A DNA stretch of 64,000 nt from Afipia sp. GAS231 (GTDB taxonomy: Bacteria > Pseudomonadota > Alphaproteobacteria > Rhizobiales > Xanthobacteraceae): assembly GCF_900103365.1 (NCBI RefSeq), contig NZ_LT629703.1:2852001-2916000 (forward strand). The letters run 5' to 3'. Within the stretch, counting starts at the first letter, position 1; the number at the start of each line of letters is the position of its first letter. Below are positions 19,182 through 27,608 of the stretch, piece by piece. Under the pieces are notes generated by a model. The model was not told the DNA's origin. It worked only from the letters and a program-made list of their open reading frames with translations, and did no database searches. A program made the position numbers and the translations under genes.

Positions 19182-20402
19182 ATGACTGCTATCTATCGGC
19201 GATTGGGAGCAGCCGTACTCGCCCTGTTCACCGCGACCTGCGGCAGTGCCTTCGCCCAGAAGAAGTATGACCCCGGCGCGTCGGACACCGAAATCAGGAT
19301 CGGCAACATCATGCCGTACAGCGGACCGGCCTCCGCCTATGGCGTGATCGGCAAGACCGAAGAGGCCTATTTCAGGAAGATCAATGCCGAGGGCGGCATC
19401 AACGGCCGCAAGATCACCTTCATCAGCTACGACGACGGCTACTCACCGCCCAAGGCGGTCGAGCAGGCGCGCAAGCTGGTCGAGAGTGACGGGGTGCTGC
19501 TGATATTCAACTCGCTCGGCACGCCGTCCAACGTGGCGATCCAGAAGTACATGAACGACAAGCAGGTGCCGCAACTGTTCGTCGCCAGCGGCGCCACCAA
19601 GTGGAACAGCCCAAAAGAATTTCCGTGGACCATGGGCTGGCAGCCCTCCTACCAGAGCGAAGCACGCATCTACGCCAAGTACCTGATCAAGGAAAAACCC
19701 GACGCCAAGATTGGCGTGCTCTACCAGAACGACGATTTCGGCAAGGACTACCTCAAAGGCCTCAAGGATGGTCTCGGCGCCAAATCGTCGATGATCGTCG
19801 CCGAGCTAGGCTACGAGACCCTGGATCCGACGATCGACAACCAGGTCGTCAAGCTGAAGGCTTCCGGCGCTGACGTCTTCATCAGCATCACGACGCCGAA
19901 ATTCGCGGCGCAGGCGATCAAGCGGGCCGCCGAGTTCAACTGGAAGCCGCTGCAGATCGTCGCCAGCGTCTCGTCCTCGGTCGGCGGCGTGATGAAGCCG
20001 GCGGGTTTCGAGAATACGCAAGGCATCCTGTCGGCGGCCTACGACAAGGACGGCGCCGATCCGCAGTGGGACAACGATCCCGGCATGAAGAATTTTGCGA
20101 CCTTCCTCGCCAAATATTATCCCGAGGGCAACAAGAGTGACGGCGCTCTGATCTTTGGCTATGGGGCGGCGCAGACCATGGTGAAGGTGCTGCAGATGTG
20201 CGGCGATGACCTCACCCGCGCCAATGTCATGAAGCAGGCCGCAAGCCTGAAGGATTTCGTGCCCGACACGCTGCTTTCCGGCATCAAGATCAACACCTCA
20301 GCCACCGACTTCGCGCCGATCGAGCAACTTCAGTTGATGCGATTTAAAGGCGAGAAATGGGAGCTGTTCGGCGACATCATCGGCGGCACCCCCGGCCGCT
20401 GA
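19182..20402 (+). CDS. Periplasmic solute-binding protein 2 of six
   Basis: 406 residues, same architecture as its neighbours: signal peptide to about residue 26 (FAQ junction), mature start QKKYDPGASDTEIRIG. It is one of the more divergent members: NSLGTPSNVAIQKYMN, VASGATKWNSPK and AELGYETLDPTIDNQ differ from the consensus at segments that line the pocket in this fold. The ribosome site is weak (GGAACGTCGGA before the ATG), unlike the strong ones of SBP 1 and 4. It is bounded by terminators on both sides, so it is probably transcribed alone. Confidence 0.9.
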   Translation: MTAIYRRLGAAVLALFTATCGSAFAQKKYDPGASDTEIRIGNIMPYSGPASAYGVIGKTEEAYFRKINAEGGINGRKITFISYDDGYSPPKAVEQARKLVESDGVLLIFNSLGTPSNVAIQKYMNDKQVPQLFVASGATKWNSPKEFPWTMGWQPSYQSEARIYAKYLIKEKPDAKIGVLYQNDDFGKDYLKGLKDGLGAKSSMIVAELGYETLDPTIDNQVVKLKASGADVFISITTPKFAAQAIKRAAEFNWKPLQIVASVSSSVGGVMKPAGFENTQGILSAAYDKDGADPQWDNDPGMKNFATFLAKYYPEGNKSDGALIFGYGAAQTMVKVLQMCGDDLTRANVMKQAASLKDFVPDTLLSGIKINTSATDFAPIEQLQLMRFKGEKWELFGDIIGGTPGR

Positions 20403-20441
20403 ACGGCAGGGCTGCTGCCGGGCTGTGCGACTAAATGAGGT

Positions 20442-20475
20442 CCCCCCGCGACACCGTCGCGGGGGGCTTTTCGTT
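20442..20475 (+). terminator. Rho-independent terminator after SBP 2
   Basis: CCCCCCGCGAC pairs with GTCGCGGGGGG around a three-base ACC loop, followed by CTTTTCGTT. Confidence 0.85.
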
Positions 20476-20489
20476 GCTGGGAGCGGCCG

Positions 20490-20510
20490 AAAGGTATTGA
20501 ATGCCGCAAG
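20490..20510 (+). promoter_or_regulatory. Recurrent motif after terminator 2 (possible promoter element of SBP 3)
   Basis: AAAGGTATTGAATGCCGCAAG is the closest copy of the element at 19139-19158. It lies 65 bases before the SBP 3 start. Confidence 0.4.
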
Positions 20511-20574
20511 GAGCCGCCAAGCGCCCCAAATCAAAAAAAATCGACACATTCAACGTGATCCCAGGGAGATCAAA

Positions 20575-21804
20575 ATGCCTGCTATCCATGTGCGATTGGG
20601 GGCGCTTTCGGCTGCCCTCGCGATATTGGCCGCGACCAGCAGCGGCGCATCCGCGCAAAAGAAATACGACATCGGCGCATCAGACACCGAAATCAAGATC
20701 GGCAATATCATGCCCTATAGCGGACCGGCTTCCGCCTATGGCGTGATCGGCAAGACCGAGGAAGCCTATTTCCGCAAGATCAATGCCGAAGGCGGCATCA
20801 ACGGCCGCAAGATCACCTTCGTCAGCTACGACGACGCCTACTCGCCGCCGAAGACGGTGGAGCAGGCACGCAAGCTGGTCGAGAGCGACGAGGTACTGAT
20901 CGTCTTCAATCCGCTGGGCACGCCGCCGAATTCGGCGATCCAGAAATACATGAACCAGAAAAAGGTGCCGCAACTGTTCGTCGCCACCGGCGCCACCAAG
21001 TGGAACGATCCGAAGGAATTCCCCTGGACCATGGGCTGGCAGCCCAACTACCAGAGCGAAGCCCAGATCTATGCGAAGTACATCCTGAAGAACAAACCCG
21101 ATGCCAAGATCGCGGTGCTCTACCAGAACGACGATTACGGCAAGGACTATCTGAAGGGCTTCAAGGACGGGCTTGGCGCCAAGGCCGCCTCCTTGATCGT
21201 GATGGAGGAGAGCTACGAGGTCTCCGAACCGACGATCGACTCCCACATCGTCAAACTCAGGTCGACCGGCGCCGACGTGTTCTTCAACATCACGACGCCG
21301 AAATTCGCGGCGCAGGCGATCAAGAAGAACATGGAGATCGGCTGGAAACCGCTGCACTTCCTCAACAACGTCTCGGCCTCCGTCGGCAGCGTCATCAAGC
21401 CGGCCGGCTTCGAGAACGCACAGGACATCATTTCTTCGAACTACCTCAAGGATCCCACCGATCCGCAGTGGAAGACCGACAAGGGGATGATCGCCTGGAA
21501 CGAGTTCCTGGATAAGTATTATCCGGAAGCCAACCGCGCCGATGCCTCCGTGATGTACGCCTACACCGTCGCCCAGGGCCTCGTGCACGTGCTCAAGGCC
21601 TGCGGCGACGACCTGACCCGCGCCAACATCATGAAGCAGGCGGCCAGCATCAAGGAGCTCGAACTCGGCGGGCTGTTGCCCGGCATCAAGGTCAGCACGT
21701 CAGACACCGACTTCGCGCCGATCTCGCAATTGCAGTTGATGAAATTCAAGGGCGAGGGCTGGGATCTGTTTGGTGAAATCCTGAGCGGCGACGTCGGCGG
21801 CTGA
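20575..21804 (+). CDS. Periplasmic solute-binding protein 3 of six
   Basis: Start at ATG 20575, eight bases after AGGGAG; the reading frame extends upstream but that part is the terminator region. 409 residues, signal peptide MPAIHVRLGALSAALAIL ending at ASA. From QKKYDIGASD to KLVESDEVLIVFN it is almost the same as SBP 4, differing in a few residues and mostly synonymous bases, which points to recent duplication or gene conversion. The pocket-region variant is NPLGTPPNSAIQKYMN. The C-terminus ends FGEILSGDVGG, also shared with SBP 4. Confidence 0.92.
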   Translation: MPAIHVRLGALSAALAILAATSSGASAQKKYDIGASDTEIKIGNIMPYSGPASAYGVIGKTEEAYFRKINAEGGINGRKITFVSYDDAYSPPKTVEQARKLVESDEVLIVFNPLGTPPNSAIQKYMNQKKVPQLFVATGATKWNDPKEFPWTMGWQPNYQSEAQIYAKYILKNKPDAKIAVLYQNDDYGKDYLKGFKDGLGAKAASLIVMEESYEVSEPTIDSHIVKLRSTGADVFFNITTPKFAAQAIKKNMEIGWKPLHFLNNVSASVGSVIKPAGFENAQDIISSNYLKDPTDPQWKTDKGMIAWNEFLDKYYPEANRADASVMYAYTVAQGLVHVLKACGDDLTRANIMKQAASIKELELGGLLPGIKVSTSDTDFAPISQLQLMKFKGEGWDLFGEILSGDVGG

Positions 21805-21837
21805 GGCGTTCGTCTGCGAAATTCACCTGAGGCATTC

Positions 21838-21873
21838 GGGGCTCTCTGCGACAATTCGCAGGGAGCCCTTTGT
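21838..21873 (+). terminator. Rho-independent terminator after SBP 3
   Basis: GGGCTCTCTGCGA pairs with TCGCAGGGAGCCC (one T-G pair) around CAAT, followed by TTTGTT. Confidence 0.85.
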
Positions 21874-21886
21874 TGAGTACACCCCG

Positions 21887-21905
21887 GTATAATGGTATTC
21901 ACGAC
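21887..21905 (+). promoter_or_regulatory. Motif before SBP 4, contains TATAAT
   Basis: GGTATAATGGTATTCACGA includes a perfect TATAAT at 21888-21893 and resembles GGTAAAATGGTAATCAGCG before SBP 5 in 14 of 19 positions. It could be the -10 region of a promoter for SBP 4; no clear -35 was found in the preceding terminator. Confidence 0.4.
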
Positions 21906-21986
21906 TCCGGCGTCGCAAAAAGACTTCGATCCGAAAAGCCCTGACGCTCACGACAGAAAATGATCAAAAAACGGAGGAAGTCCTAA

Positions 21987-23219
21987 ATGCCCATTACCGC
22001 CCGACGGCTTGCGATCGGCTCAGTGGCCGGCTTCGCGCTGCTTGCTGCAACCAGCAGCGGCGCATTAGCGCAAAAGAAATACGACATCGGCGCGACCGAC
22101 ACCGAGATCAAGATCGGCAACATCATGCCCTATAGCGGACCGGCTTCCGCCTATGGCGTGATCGGCAAGACCGAGGAGGCCTATTTCCGCAAGATCAACG
22201 CCGAGGGCGGCATCAACGGCCGCAAGATCACCTTCGTCAGTTATGACGACGCCTACTCGCCGCCGAAGACGGTGGAGCAGGCGCGCAAGCTGGTAGAGAG
22301 CGACGAAGTCTTGATCGTCTTCAACTCGCTGGGCACCGCGATGAACTCGGCGATCCAGAAATATCTCAATACCAAGAAGGTGCCGCAGCTCTTTGTTGCG
22401 ACCGGCGCCACCAAGTGGAACGATCCGAAGGAGTTTCCCTGGACCATGGGCTGGCAGCCCAACTACCAGAGCGAAACCGTGATCTACGCGAAGTACATCC
22501 TGAAGAACAAGCCGGATGCGAAGATCGCGGTGCTCTATCAGAACGACGACTACGGCAAGGACTATCTCAAGGGATTGAAGGACGGCCTCGGCGCCAAGGC
22601 CGCCTCGATGATCGTCGCCGAGGAAAGCTACGAGACCTCGGAGCCGACGATCGACACCCATATCGTCAAGCTGAAATCCACAAATGCCGATATCTTCCTG
22701 AATGTCGCCAGCCCGAAATTCGCGGCGCAGGCGATCCGCAAGATGGCCGAGATCGGCTGGAAACCGATGCACTTCCTCAACAACGTCTCGGCCTCGATCG
22801 GCGGCGTCATCACGCCGGCAGGACCGGAAAACGCGCAAGACATCATCTCGTCGGCCTACCTCAAGGATCCGACCGACACGCAGTGGAAAGACGACAAGGG
22901 CATGAAGGCGTGGAACGAATTCCTGGACAAGTATTATCCGGAAGCCAACCGCACCGATGCCTCGGTGATGTACGCCTACACCGTGGCGCAAGGCCTCGTG
23001 CACGTGCTCAAGGCCTGCGGCGACGACCTGACCCGCGCCAACATCATGAAGCAGGCCGCTAGTATCAAGGATCTCGAGCTCGACGGCTTGCTGCCGGGCA
23101 TCAGGGTCAACACGTCAGGCACTGATTTCGCGCCGCTGTCGCAGGTGCAACTGGAGCGCTTCAAGGGCGGCACCTGGGAGCTGTTTGGTGAAATTCTGAG
23201 CGGCGACGTCGGCGGCTGA
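21987..23219 (+). CDS. Periplasmic solute-binding protein 4 of six
   Basis: 410 residues with a strong ribosome site (GGAGGAAG) before the ATG. The signal peptide ends at GALA; mature start QKKYDIGATDTEIKIG. The N-terminal lobe is near-identical to SBP 3, but the pocket loop reads NSLGTAMNSAIQKYLN and the second lobe has LNVASPKFAAQAIRKM, so ligand preference may have shifted after duplication. It ends FGEILSGDVGG. Confidence 0.92.
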   Translation: MPITARRLAIGSVAGFALLAATSSGALAQKKYDIGATDTEIKIGNIMPYSGPASAYGVIGKTEEAYFRKINAEGGINGRKITFVSYDDAYSPPKTVEQARKLVESDEVLIVFNSLGTAMNSAIQKYLNTKKVPQLFVATGATKWNDPKEFPWTMGWQPNYQSETVIYAKYILKNKPDAKIAVLYQNDDYGKDYLKGLKDGLGAKAASMIVAEESYETSEPTIDTHIVKLKSTNADIFLNVASPKFAAQAIRKMAEIGWKPMHFLNNVSASIGGVITPAGPENAQDIISSAYLKDPTDTQWKDDKGMKAWNEFLDKYYPEANRTDASVMYAYTVAQGLVHVLKACGDDLTRANIMKQAASIKDLELDGLLPGIRVNTSGTDFAPLSQVQLERFKGGTWELFGEILSGDVGG

Positions 23220-23239
23220 AGCGTTAACACTCTCTTGTT

Positions 23240-23352
23240 TGACGCGTTTTCTACCGCAGATGGGTCTACGCAATCTGCGCAAGCCTGATTGCCATGCGAA
23301 CCGGGGACCACCCCCGGATCAAGTCCGAGGGCATGCTTCGCTCGAAAACGCT
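23240..23352. repeat. Interrupted AGCGTTTTCGAGCGAAG-family repeat
   Basis: The outer arms GACGCGTTTTCT and GCTTCGCTCGAAAACGCT match the repeat found intact at 24755-24803 and 37559-37606. Between them about 80 bases are inserted, including a GATCAAGTCCGAGGGCATGC piece of the CGTCATGCCCGG family. It is a composite of two repeat families between SBP 4 and its terminator. Confidence 0.6.
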
Positions 23353-23370
23353 GTGCTCGACTAAAGGAGA

Positions 23371-23404
23371 AGCCCCTGCGGCTTTGTCGCAGGGGCTTTT
23401 TATT
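23371..23404 (+). terminator. Rho-independent terminator after SBP 4
   Basis: AGCCCCTGCG pairs with CGCAGGGGCT around GCTTTGT, followed by TTTTATTG. Confidence 0.87.
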
Positions 23405-23415
23405 GTGACCCATCG

Positions 23416-23440
23416 GGTAAAATGGTAATCAGCGCGCAAG
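23416..23440 (+). promoter_or_regulatory. Motif before SBP 5, like that before SBP 4
   Basis: GGGTAAAATGGTAATCAGCG follows terminator 4 and matches GGTATAATGGTATTCACG before SBP 4; TAAAAT could serve as a -10 box. It lies about 75-95 bases before the SBP 5 start. Confidence 0.35.
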
Positions 23441-23513
23441 TCACCAAGAGCTTTCGATCAAGAAAGCCATGACACATATCATTCCACCCTGTGGAAATCG
23501 AGGGAGAGACGTC

Positions 23514-24743
23514 ATGCCCGTTATCGCCAGACCATTGGCCGTAGCTTCGACCGCATTCGCCTTGTTCGCCGTATCCGCCAGCGGCGCGCTGGCGCAGAAA
23601 AAATACGACACCGGTGCGACCGATACCGAAATCAAGATCGGCAACATCATGCCCTACAGCGGACCCGCTTCCGCCTACGGCATCATCGGCAAGACCGAGG
23701 CCGCCTACTTCAAGAAGATCAACGATGCCGGCGGCATCAACGGCCGCAAGATCAACTTCGTCAGTTATGACGACGCCTACTCGCCGCCGAAGACGGTCGA
23801 ACAGGCCCGCAAGCTGGTCGAGAGCGACGAAGTGCTGTTCATCTTCAACTCGCTTGGAACGCCGTCGAACTCGGCGATCCAGAAGTACATGAACTCCAAG
23901 AAGGTGCCGCAACTGTTCGTCGCCACCGGCGCCACCAAGTGGAACGACCCGAAGGATTTCCCCTGGACCATGGGCTGGCAGCCCAACTACCAGAGCGAAA
24001 CCCAGATCTATGCAAAGTACATCCTGAAGAACAAGCCGGACGCCAAGATCGCGGTGCTGTTCCAGAACGACGACTACGGCAAGGACTATCTGAAAGGCCT
24101 GAAGGATGGCCTCGGCCCGAAAGCCGCCAGCATGATCGTCGCCGAGGAGAGCTTCGAAACTTCAGAGCCGACCATCGACAACCATATCGTCAAGCTGAAG
24201 TCGACCAATGCCGACGTGTTCATCGACATCGCGACGCCGAAATTCGCCGCACAGGCGATCAAGAAGGTCGCCGAGATCGGCTGGAAGCCGACGCACTTCC
24301 TCAACAACGTCTCGGCCTCCGTCGGTGCCGTGATCAAGCCGGCCGGTTATGAGAATGCGCAGGACATCATCTCGGCCGCCTACCTCAAGGACGCTTCCGA
24401 CAAGCAGTGGGACAACGATCCCGGCATGAAGGAATTCTACGCCTTCATGACCAAGGACTTTCCGGAAGGCGACAAGCTCGACGGCGGTACGGTCACGGGT
24501 TACGGCGTCGCCCAGACCCTGGTCCAGGTGCTGAAGCAGTGCGGCGACAACCTGACCCGCGAAAACGTCATGAAGCAGGCAGCGTCGCTGAAGGACTTCC
24601 GTACCGAAGTCCTGCTGCCCGGCATCAAGATCAACACCGGCCCGACCGATTTTGCTCCGATTTCCTCGCTTCAGCTGATGAGGTTCAAGGGCGAGCGTTG
24701 GGAGCTGTTCGGCGACGTCATCAACGCCGACGCCGGCGGCTAG
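23514..24743 (+). CDS. Periplasmic solute-binding protein 5 of six
   Basis: Start at ATG 23514, eight bases after GGGAGAG. 409 residues, signal MPVIARPLAVASTAFALF ending at GALA; mature start QKKYDTGATDTEIKIG. It shares the second-lobe LNNVSASVGAVIKPAG region with SBP 3 and 4, but diverges in the C-terminal lobe (YAFMTKDFPEGDKLDGGTVTGYG instead of the NEFLDKYYPEAN type). FQNDDYGKDYLKG replaces YQNDD. It is flanked by terminators 4 and 5. Confidence 0.92.
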   Translation: MPVIARPLAVASTAFALFAVSASGALAQKKYDTGATDTEIKIGNIMPYSGPASAYGIIGKTEAAYFKKINDAGGINGRKINFVSYDDAYSPPKTVEQARKLVESDEVLFIFNSLGTPSNSAIQKYMNSKKVPQLFVATGATKWNDPKDFPWTMGWQPNYQSETQIYAKYILKNKPDAKIAVLFQNDDYGKDYLKGLKDGLGPKAASMIVAEESFETSEPTIDNHIVKLKSTNADVFIDIATPKFAAQAIKKVAEIGWKPTHFLNNVSASVGAVIKPAGYENAQDIISAAYLKDASDKQWDNDPGMKEFYAFMTKDFPEGDKLDGGTVTGYGVAQTLVQVLKQCGDNLTRENVMKQAASLKDFRTEVLLPGIKINTGPTDFAPISSLQLMRFKGERWELFGDVINADAGG

Positions 24744-24754
24744 TCTTTATGTTT

Positions 24755-24803
24755 AGACGCGTTTTCTTTACGCGAACCGGCGTCCACTTCGCTCGAAAAC
24801 GCT
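24755..24803. repeat. AGCGTTTTCGAGCGAAG-family palindromic repeat
   Basis: GACGCGTTTTCTTTACGCGA at the left and CACTTCGCTCGAAAACGCT at the right; the same unit in reverse orientation is at 37559-37606. It is a small repeat common in rhizobial genomes. Confidence 0.7.
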
Positions 24804-24824
24804 ATTGAAACTGTTCTGGATTAA

Positions 24825-24858
24825 GCCCCCTGCGACAGTCTCGCAGGGGGCTTTTTCT
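24825..24858 (+). terminator. Rho-independent terminator after SBP 5
   Basis: GCCCCCTGCGA pairs with TCGCAGGGGGC around CAGTC, followed by TTTTTCTT. Confidence 0.88.
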
Positions 24859-24954
24859 TGCGCAGATTTGTTTCCCCTGTATCAATGCGAGGGAAGAAAC
24901 GACAGGCCCGCTCGACCCGAAAGGGCCGCCAAAAAACCGACAGGGAGTTCAGGG

Positions 24955-26184
24955 ATGACCAGCCCGATCAGCCGCCGCTTCGCCACCGTCCTTTTGGGTC
25001 TGTCGCTGACTGCAGCCACCGGCCATACGGCGTTCGCGCAGAAGAAATACGATACCGGCGCCAGCGACACCGAGATCAAGATCGGCAACATCGTTCCCTA
25101 TAGCGGCCCGGCCTCGGCCTATGGCGTGGTCGGCAAGGCGATGGGCGCGGTGTTCAAGAAGGTCAACGACGACGGCGGCATCAACAGCCGCAAGATCAAC
25201 TTCATTTCCTACGACGACGCCTACTCGCCACCCAAAGCCGTGGAGCAGGCGCGCAAGCTGATCGAGAGCGACGAGGTGCTGCTGCTGTTCGGCACGCTCG
25301 GCACCGCCTCGAACACCGCGATCCAGAAATACGTCAACGGCAAGAAGGTGCCGCAACTGTTCGTCGCCACCGGCGCCACCAAATGGAACGACCCGAAGAA
25401 TTTTCCCTGGACCATGGGCTGGCTGCCCTCCTACCAGAGCGAGTCGCGGATCTACGCAAAGTATCTCGCCAAGGAGAAGCCGGCGGCCAAGATCGCGGTA
25501 CTCTACCAGAACGACGACATGGGCAAGGACTACCTGAAAGGCCTCAAGGACGGTTTTGGCGCCGACGCGTCGCGCATCATCGCCGAGGAGAGCTACGAGG
25601 TGGCGGAGCCGACGGTCGATAACCACGTCGTGCGGCTGAAGTCCGCCAATCCCGATGTCATCATCTTCTTCACGACGCCGAAATTCGGCGCGCAGGCGAT
25701 CAAGAAGATCGGCGAGATGAACTGGAAGCCGGTCACGATCGTTTCCAATGTCTCAGCCTCGACCGCGACCGTGATGCGCCCCGCCGGCCTCGACAATTCG
25801 CAAGGCGTGATGTCAGCAGCCTATGCCAAGGACGTCAGCGACCCGCAATGGACCGGCGACGCCGGCATCAAGGCGTTCGACGAACTGCTCGCAAAGTACC
25901 TACCGGAGGTCAACCGCGTCGATGCGTCGGCGATGACCGGCTACAACATGGCGACCACCATGGTCGAGGTGCTGAAGCGCTGCGGCGACAACCTCACCCG
26001 CGAGAACGTCATGAAGCAGGCGGCCGGCCTCAAGCAATTGGCGCAAGGCGGCCTGCTGCCCGGCATCACGCTGACCACCGGCCCGGATGATTTCCAGCCG
26101 ATTGAACAGTTGCAGTTGATGCAGTTCAAGGGCGAGCGCTGGCAATTGTTCGGCGACGTCATCAGCGGCGAACTGAGCAACTGA
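24955..26184 (+). CDS. Periplasmic solute-binding protein 6 of six
   Basis: Start at ATG 24955 (CAGGGAG upstream). 409 residues, signal peptide to about residue 28 (TAFA), mature start QKKYDTGASDTEIKIG. It is the most divergent copy: VPYSGPASAYGVVGKAMGAVF replaces the MPYSGP...TEEAYF stretch, the pocket loop is GTLGTASNTAIQKYVN, and INSRKINF replaces INGRK. No terminator follows; the glycerate kinase gene starts 20 bases later, so unlike the other five this SBP gene probably shares a transcript with an enzyme. Confidence 0.9.
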   Translation: MTSPISRRFATVLLGLSLTAATGHTAFAQKKYDTGASDTEIKIGNIVPYSGPASAYGVVGKAMGAVFKKVNDDGGINSRKINFISYDDAYSPPKAVEQARKLIESDEVLLLFGTLGTASNTAIQKYVNGKKVPQLFVATGATKWNDPKNFPWTMGWLPSYQSESRIYAKYLAKEKPAAKIAVLYQNDDMGKDYLKGLKDGFGADASRIIAEESYEVAEPTVDNHVVRLKSANPDVIIFFTTPKFGAQAIKKIGEMNWKPVTIVSNVSASTATVMRPAGLDNSQGVMSAAYAKDVSDPQWTGDAGIKAFDELLAKYLPEVNRVDASAMTGYNMATTMVEVLKRCGDNLTRENVMKQAAGLKQLAQGGLLPGITLTTGPDDFQPIEQLQLMQFKGERWQLFGDVISGELSN

Positions 26185-26204
26185 TCCGGGCTCGCGGAGA
26201 TATC

Positions 26205-27488
26205 ATGACCGACCGACGTCCCCTCCTCCGCGCGATCTTTGACGCGGCGGTTGCTGCAGCCCATCCCGACGTCGTGCTGTCGGCGCATCTCCGCCCCGTC
26301 CCAAAGGGCCGCGTCATCTGCCTTGCCGCCGGCAAGGGTGCGGCCGCGATGGCTGCGGCGGCGGAGCGGCATTACCTCGACAAGCTCAAACTCGATCCGG
26401 CGCGCCTGATCGGTATTGCCACCACCCGCCACAGCCACGGCGTGCCGACGCGACGGATACGAGTCGTCGAGGCCGGCCATCCCGTGCCGGATGAAGCCGG
26501 CCTGAGAGCCGCCGACGACACGCTGCGGCTGGCGGCGGAAGCGACCGCGGACGACCTGCTGCTGGTGCTATTGTCCGGCGGCGGCTCCGCCAACTGGATC
26601 GCGCCGGTCGAGGGCGTGTCGTTCGCGCAAAAGCAGCAAGTCAACCGCGCGCTGCTGCGCTCGGGCGCGCCGATCGGCGAAATGAACGTGGTGCGAAAAC
26701 ATCTGTCGCGGGTCAAAGGCGGAAGGCTGGCGCGCGCCGGCCAGCGCGCCGCCGAAATCGTCACGCTGGCGATCTCCGATGTGCCGCATGACGATCCGTC
26801 CGCCATCGCGTCCGGCCCGACGGTGCCGGACCCGACCACGCTGGCGGATGCTCGCGCGCTGGTCGCGCGATATAACCTCGCGATCGATGATGCCGTTCGA
26901 CACGCGCTGAATGATCCGAACAACGAGAGCTGCAAGCCTGGCGATCCCGCTTTCGCCCGCGCGCAGTTCGAACTGATCGCGCGGCCGAAGGCCTCGCTCG
27001 ATGCCGCGGTCAAGATCGCCGGAGACGCGGGCTATGCGATCATCGAACTCGGCGCCGACCTCGAAGGCGAGGCCCGCGAGGTCGCCGCCGAACATGCGCG
27101 GCTGGCATTGAAGGCACGCAGCGAAGGCCGGCGGACCGCGATCCTGTCCGGCGGCGAGTTGACGGTGACCGTGCGCGGCAACGGCCGCGGCGGTCCCAAC
27201 CAGGAATATGCACTGGCGCTGGCCGATCTCTTGAAGGACACAACCGACATGGCCGCGCTGGCGGCCGATACCGACGGCGCCGATGGCGGCGCCGGCAGCG
27301 CCACCGATCCCGCAGGCGCGGTGATCGACCACAAGACATTTGCGAAAATGAAGTCGCTGGGACTGGATCCCAAGGCGTATCTCGCCAACAACGACGCGTC
27401 GGCGTTTTTCGAAGCCACCGGCGATTTGCTGCTGACCGGCCCGACGCTGACCAATGTGAATGACGTCAGGGTGATTTTGGTGGATTAG
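26205..27488 (+). CDS. Glycerate 2-kinase (GckA/TtuD, MOFRL family)
   Basis: A 427-residue glycerate kinase that phosphorylates D-glycerate to 2-phosphoglycerate; older annotation calls this family TtuD hydroxypyruvate reductase. The N-terminal DUF4147 region shows LAAGKGAAAMAAAAE, GHPVPDEAGLRAAD and LLSGGGSANWIAP, then VVRKHLSRVKGGRLA. The C-terminal MOFRL domain has LSGGELTVTVRGNGRGGPNQE and ADTDGADGGAGSATDPAGA. It is 20 bases downstream of SBP 6 and appears co-transcribed with it. Its link to the dicarboxylate-type transporter is unclear; it may use a glycolate/tartrate-derived product imported by SBP 6 or be there by chance. Confidence 0.9.
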   Translation: MTDRRPLLRAIFDAAVAAAHPDVVLSAHLRPVPKGRVICLAAGKGAAAMAAAAERHYLDKLKLDPARLIGIATTRHSHGVPTRRIRVVEAGHPVPDEAGLRAADDTLRLAAEATADDLLLVLLSGGGSANWIAPVEGVSFAQKQQVNRALLRSGAPIGEMNVVRKHLSRVKGGRLARAGQRAAEIVTLAISDVPHDDPSAIASGPTVPDPTTLADARALVARYNLAIDDAVRHALNDPNNESCKPGDPAFARAQFELIARPKASLDAAVKIAGDAGYAIIELGADLEGEAREVAAEHARLALKARSEGRRTAILSGGELTVTVRGNGRGGPNQEYALALADLLKDTTDMAALAADTDGADGGAGSATDPAGAVIDHKTFAKMKSLGLDPKAYLANNDASAFFEATGDLLLTGPTLTNVNDVRVILVD

Positions 27489-27500
27489 GCGAGCCCTCCG

Positions 27501-27587
27501 CCGTCATTGCGAGCGCAGCGAAGCAATCCATCTCGCAACGTAAAGAAAGAATGGATTGCTTCGTCGCTTCGCTCCTCGCAATGACGG
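27501..27587. repeat. Palindromic repeat (CGTCATTGCGAGC family)
   Basis: CGTCATTGCGAGCGCAGCGA plus AGCAATCCAT on the left, ATGGATTGCTTCG plus GCTCCTCGCAATGACGG on the right. It separates the convergent glycerate kinase and MarR genes and may act as a bidirectional terminator. Confidence 0.8.
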
Positions 27588-27608
27588 GTGGGGGCGCGCG
27601 CCCGCCCC

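Noticed and set aside
19139..23440. Receptor-gap motifs as a CRISPR-like or integron-like array
   Set aside because: Repeats are few, diverged, and separated by whole genes; no cas, integrase or attachment-site features.
17763..26184. Frameshifts or decay in the receptor array
   Set aside because: All six frames are complete, with signal peptides and conserved C-termini; none looks like a pseudogene.
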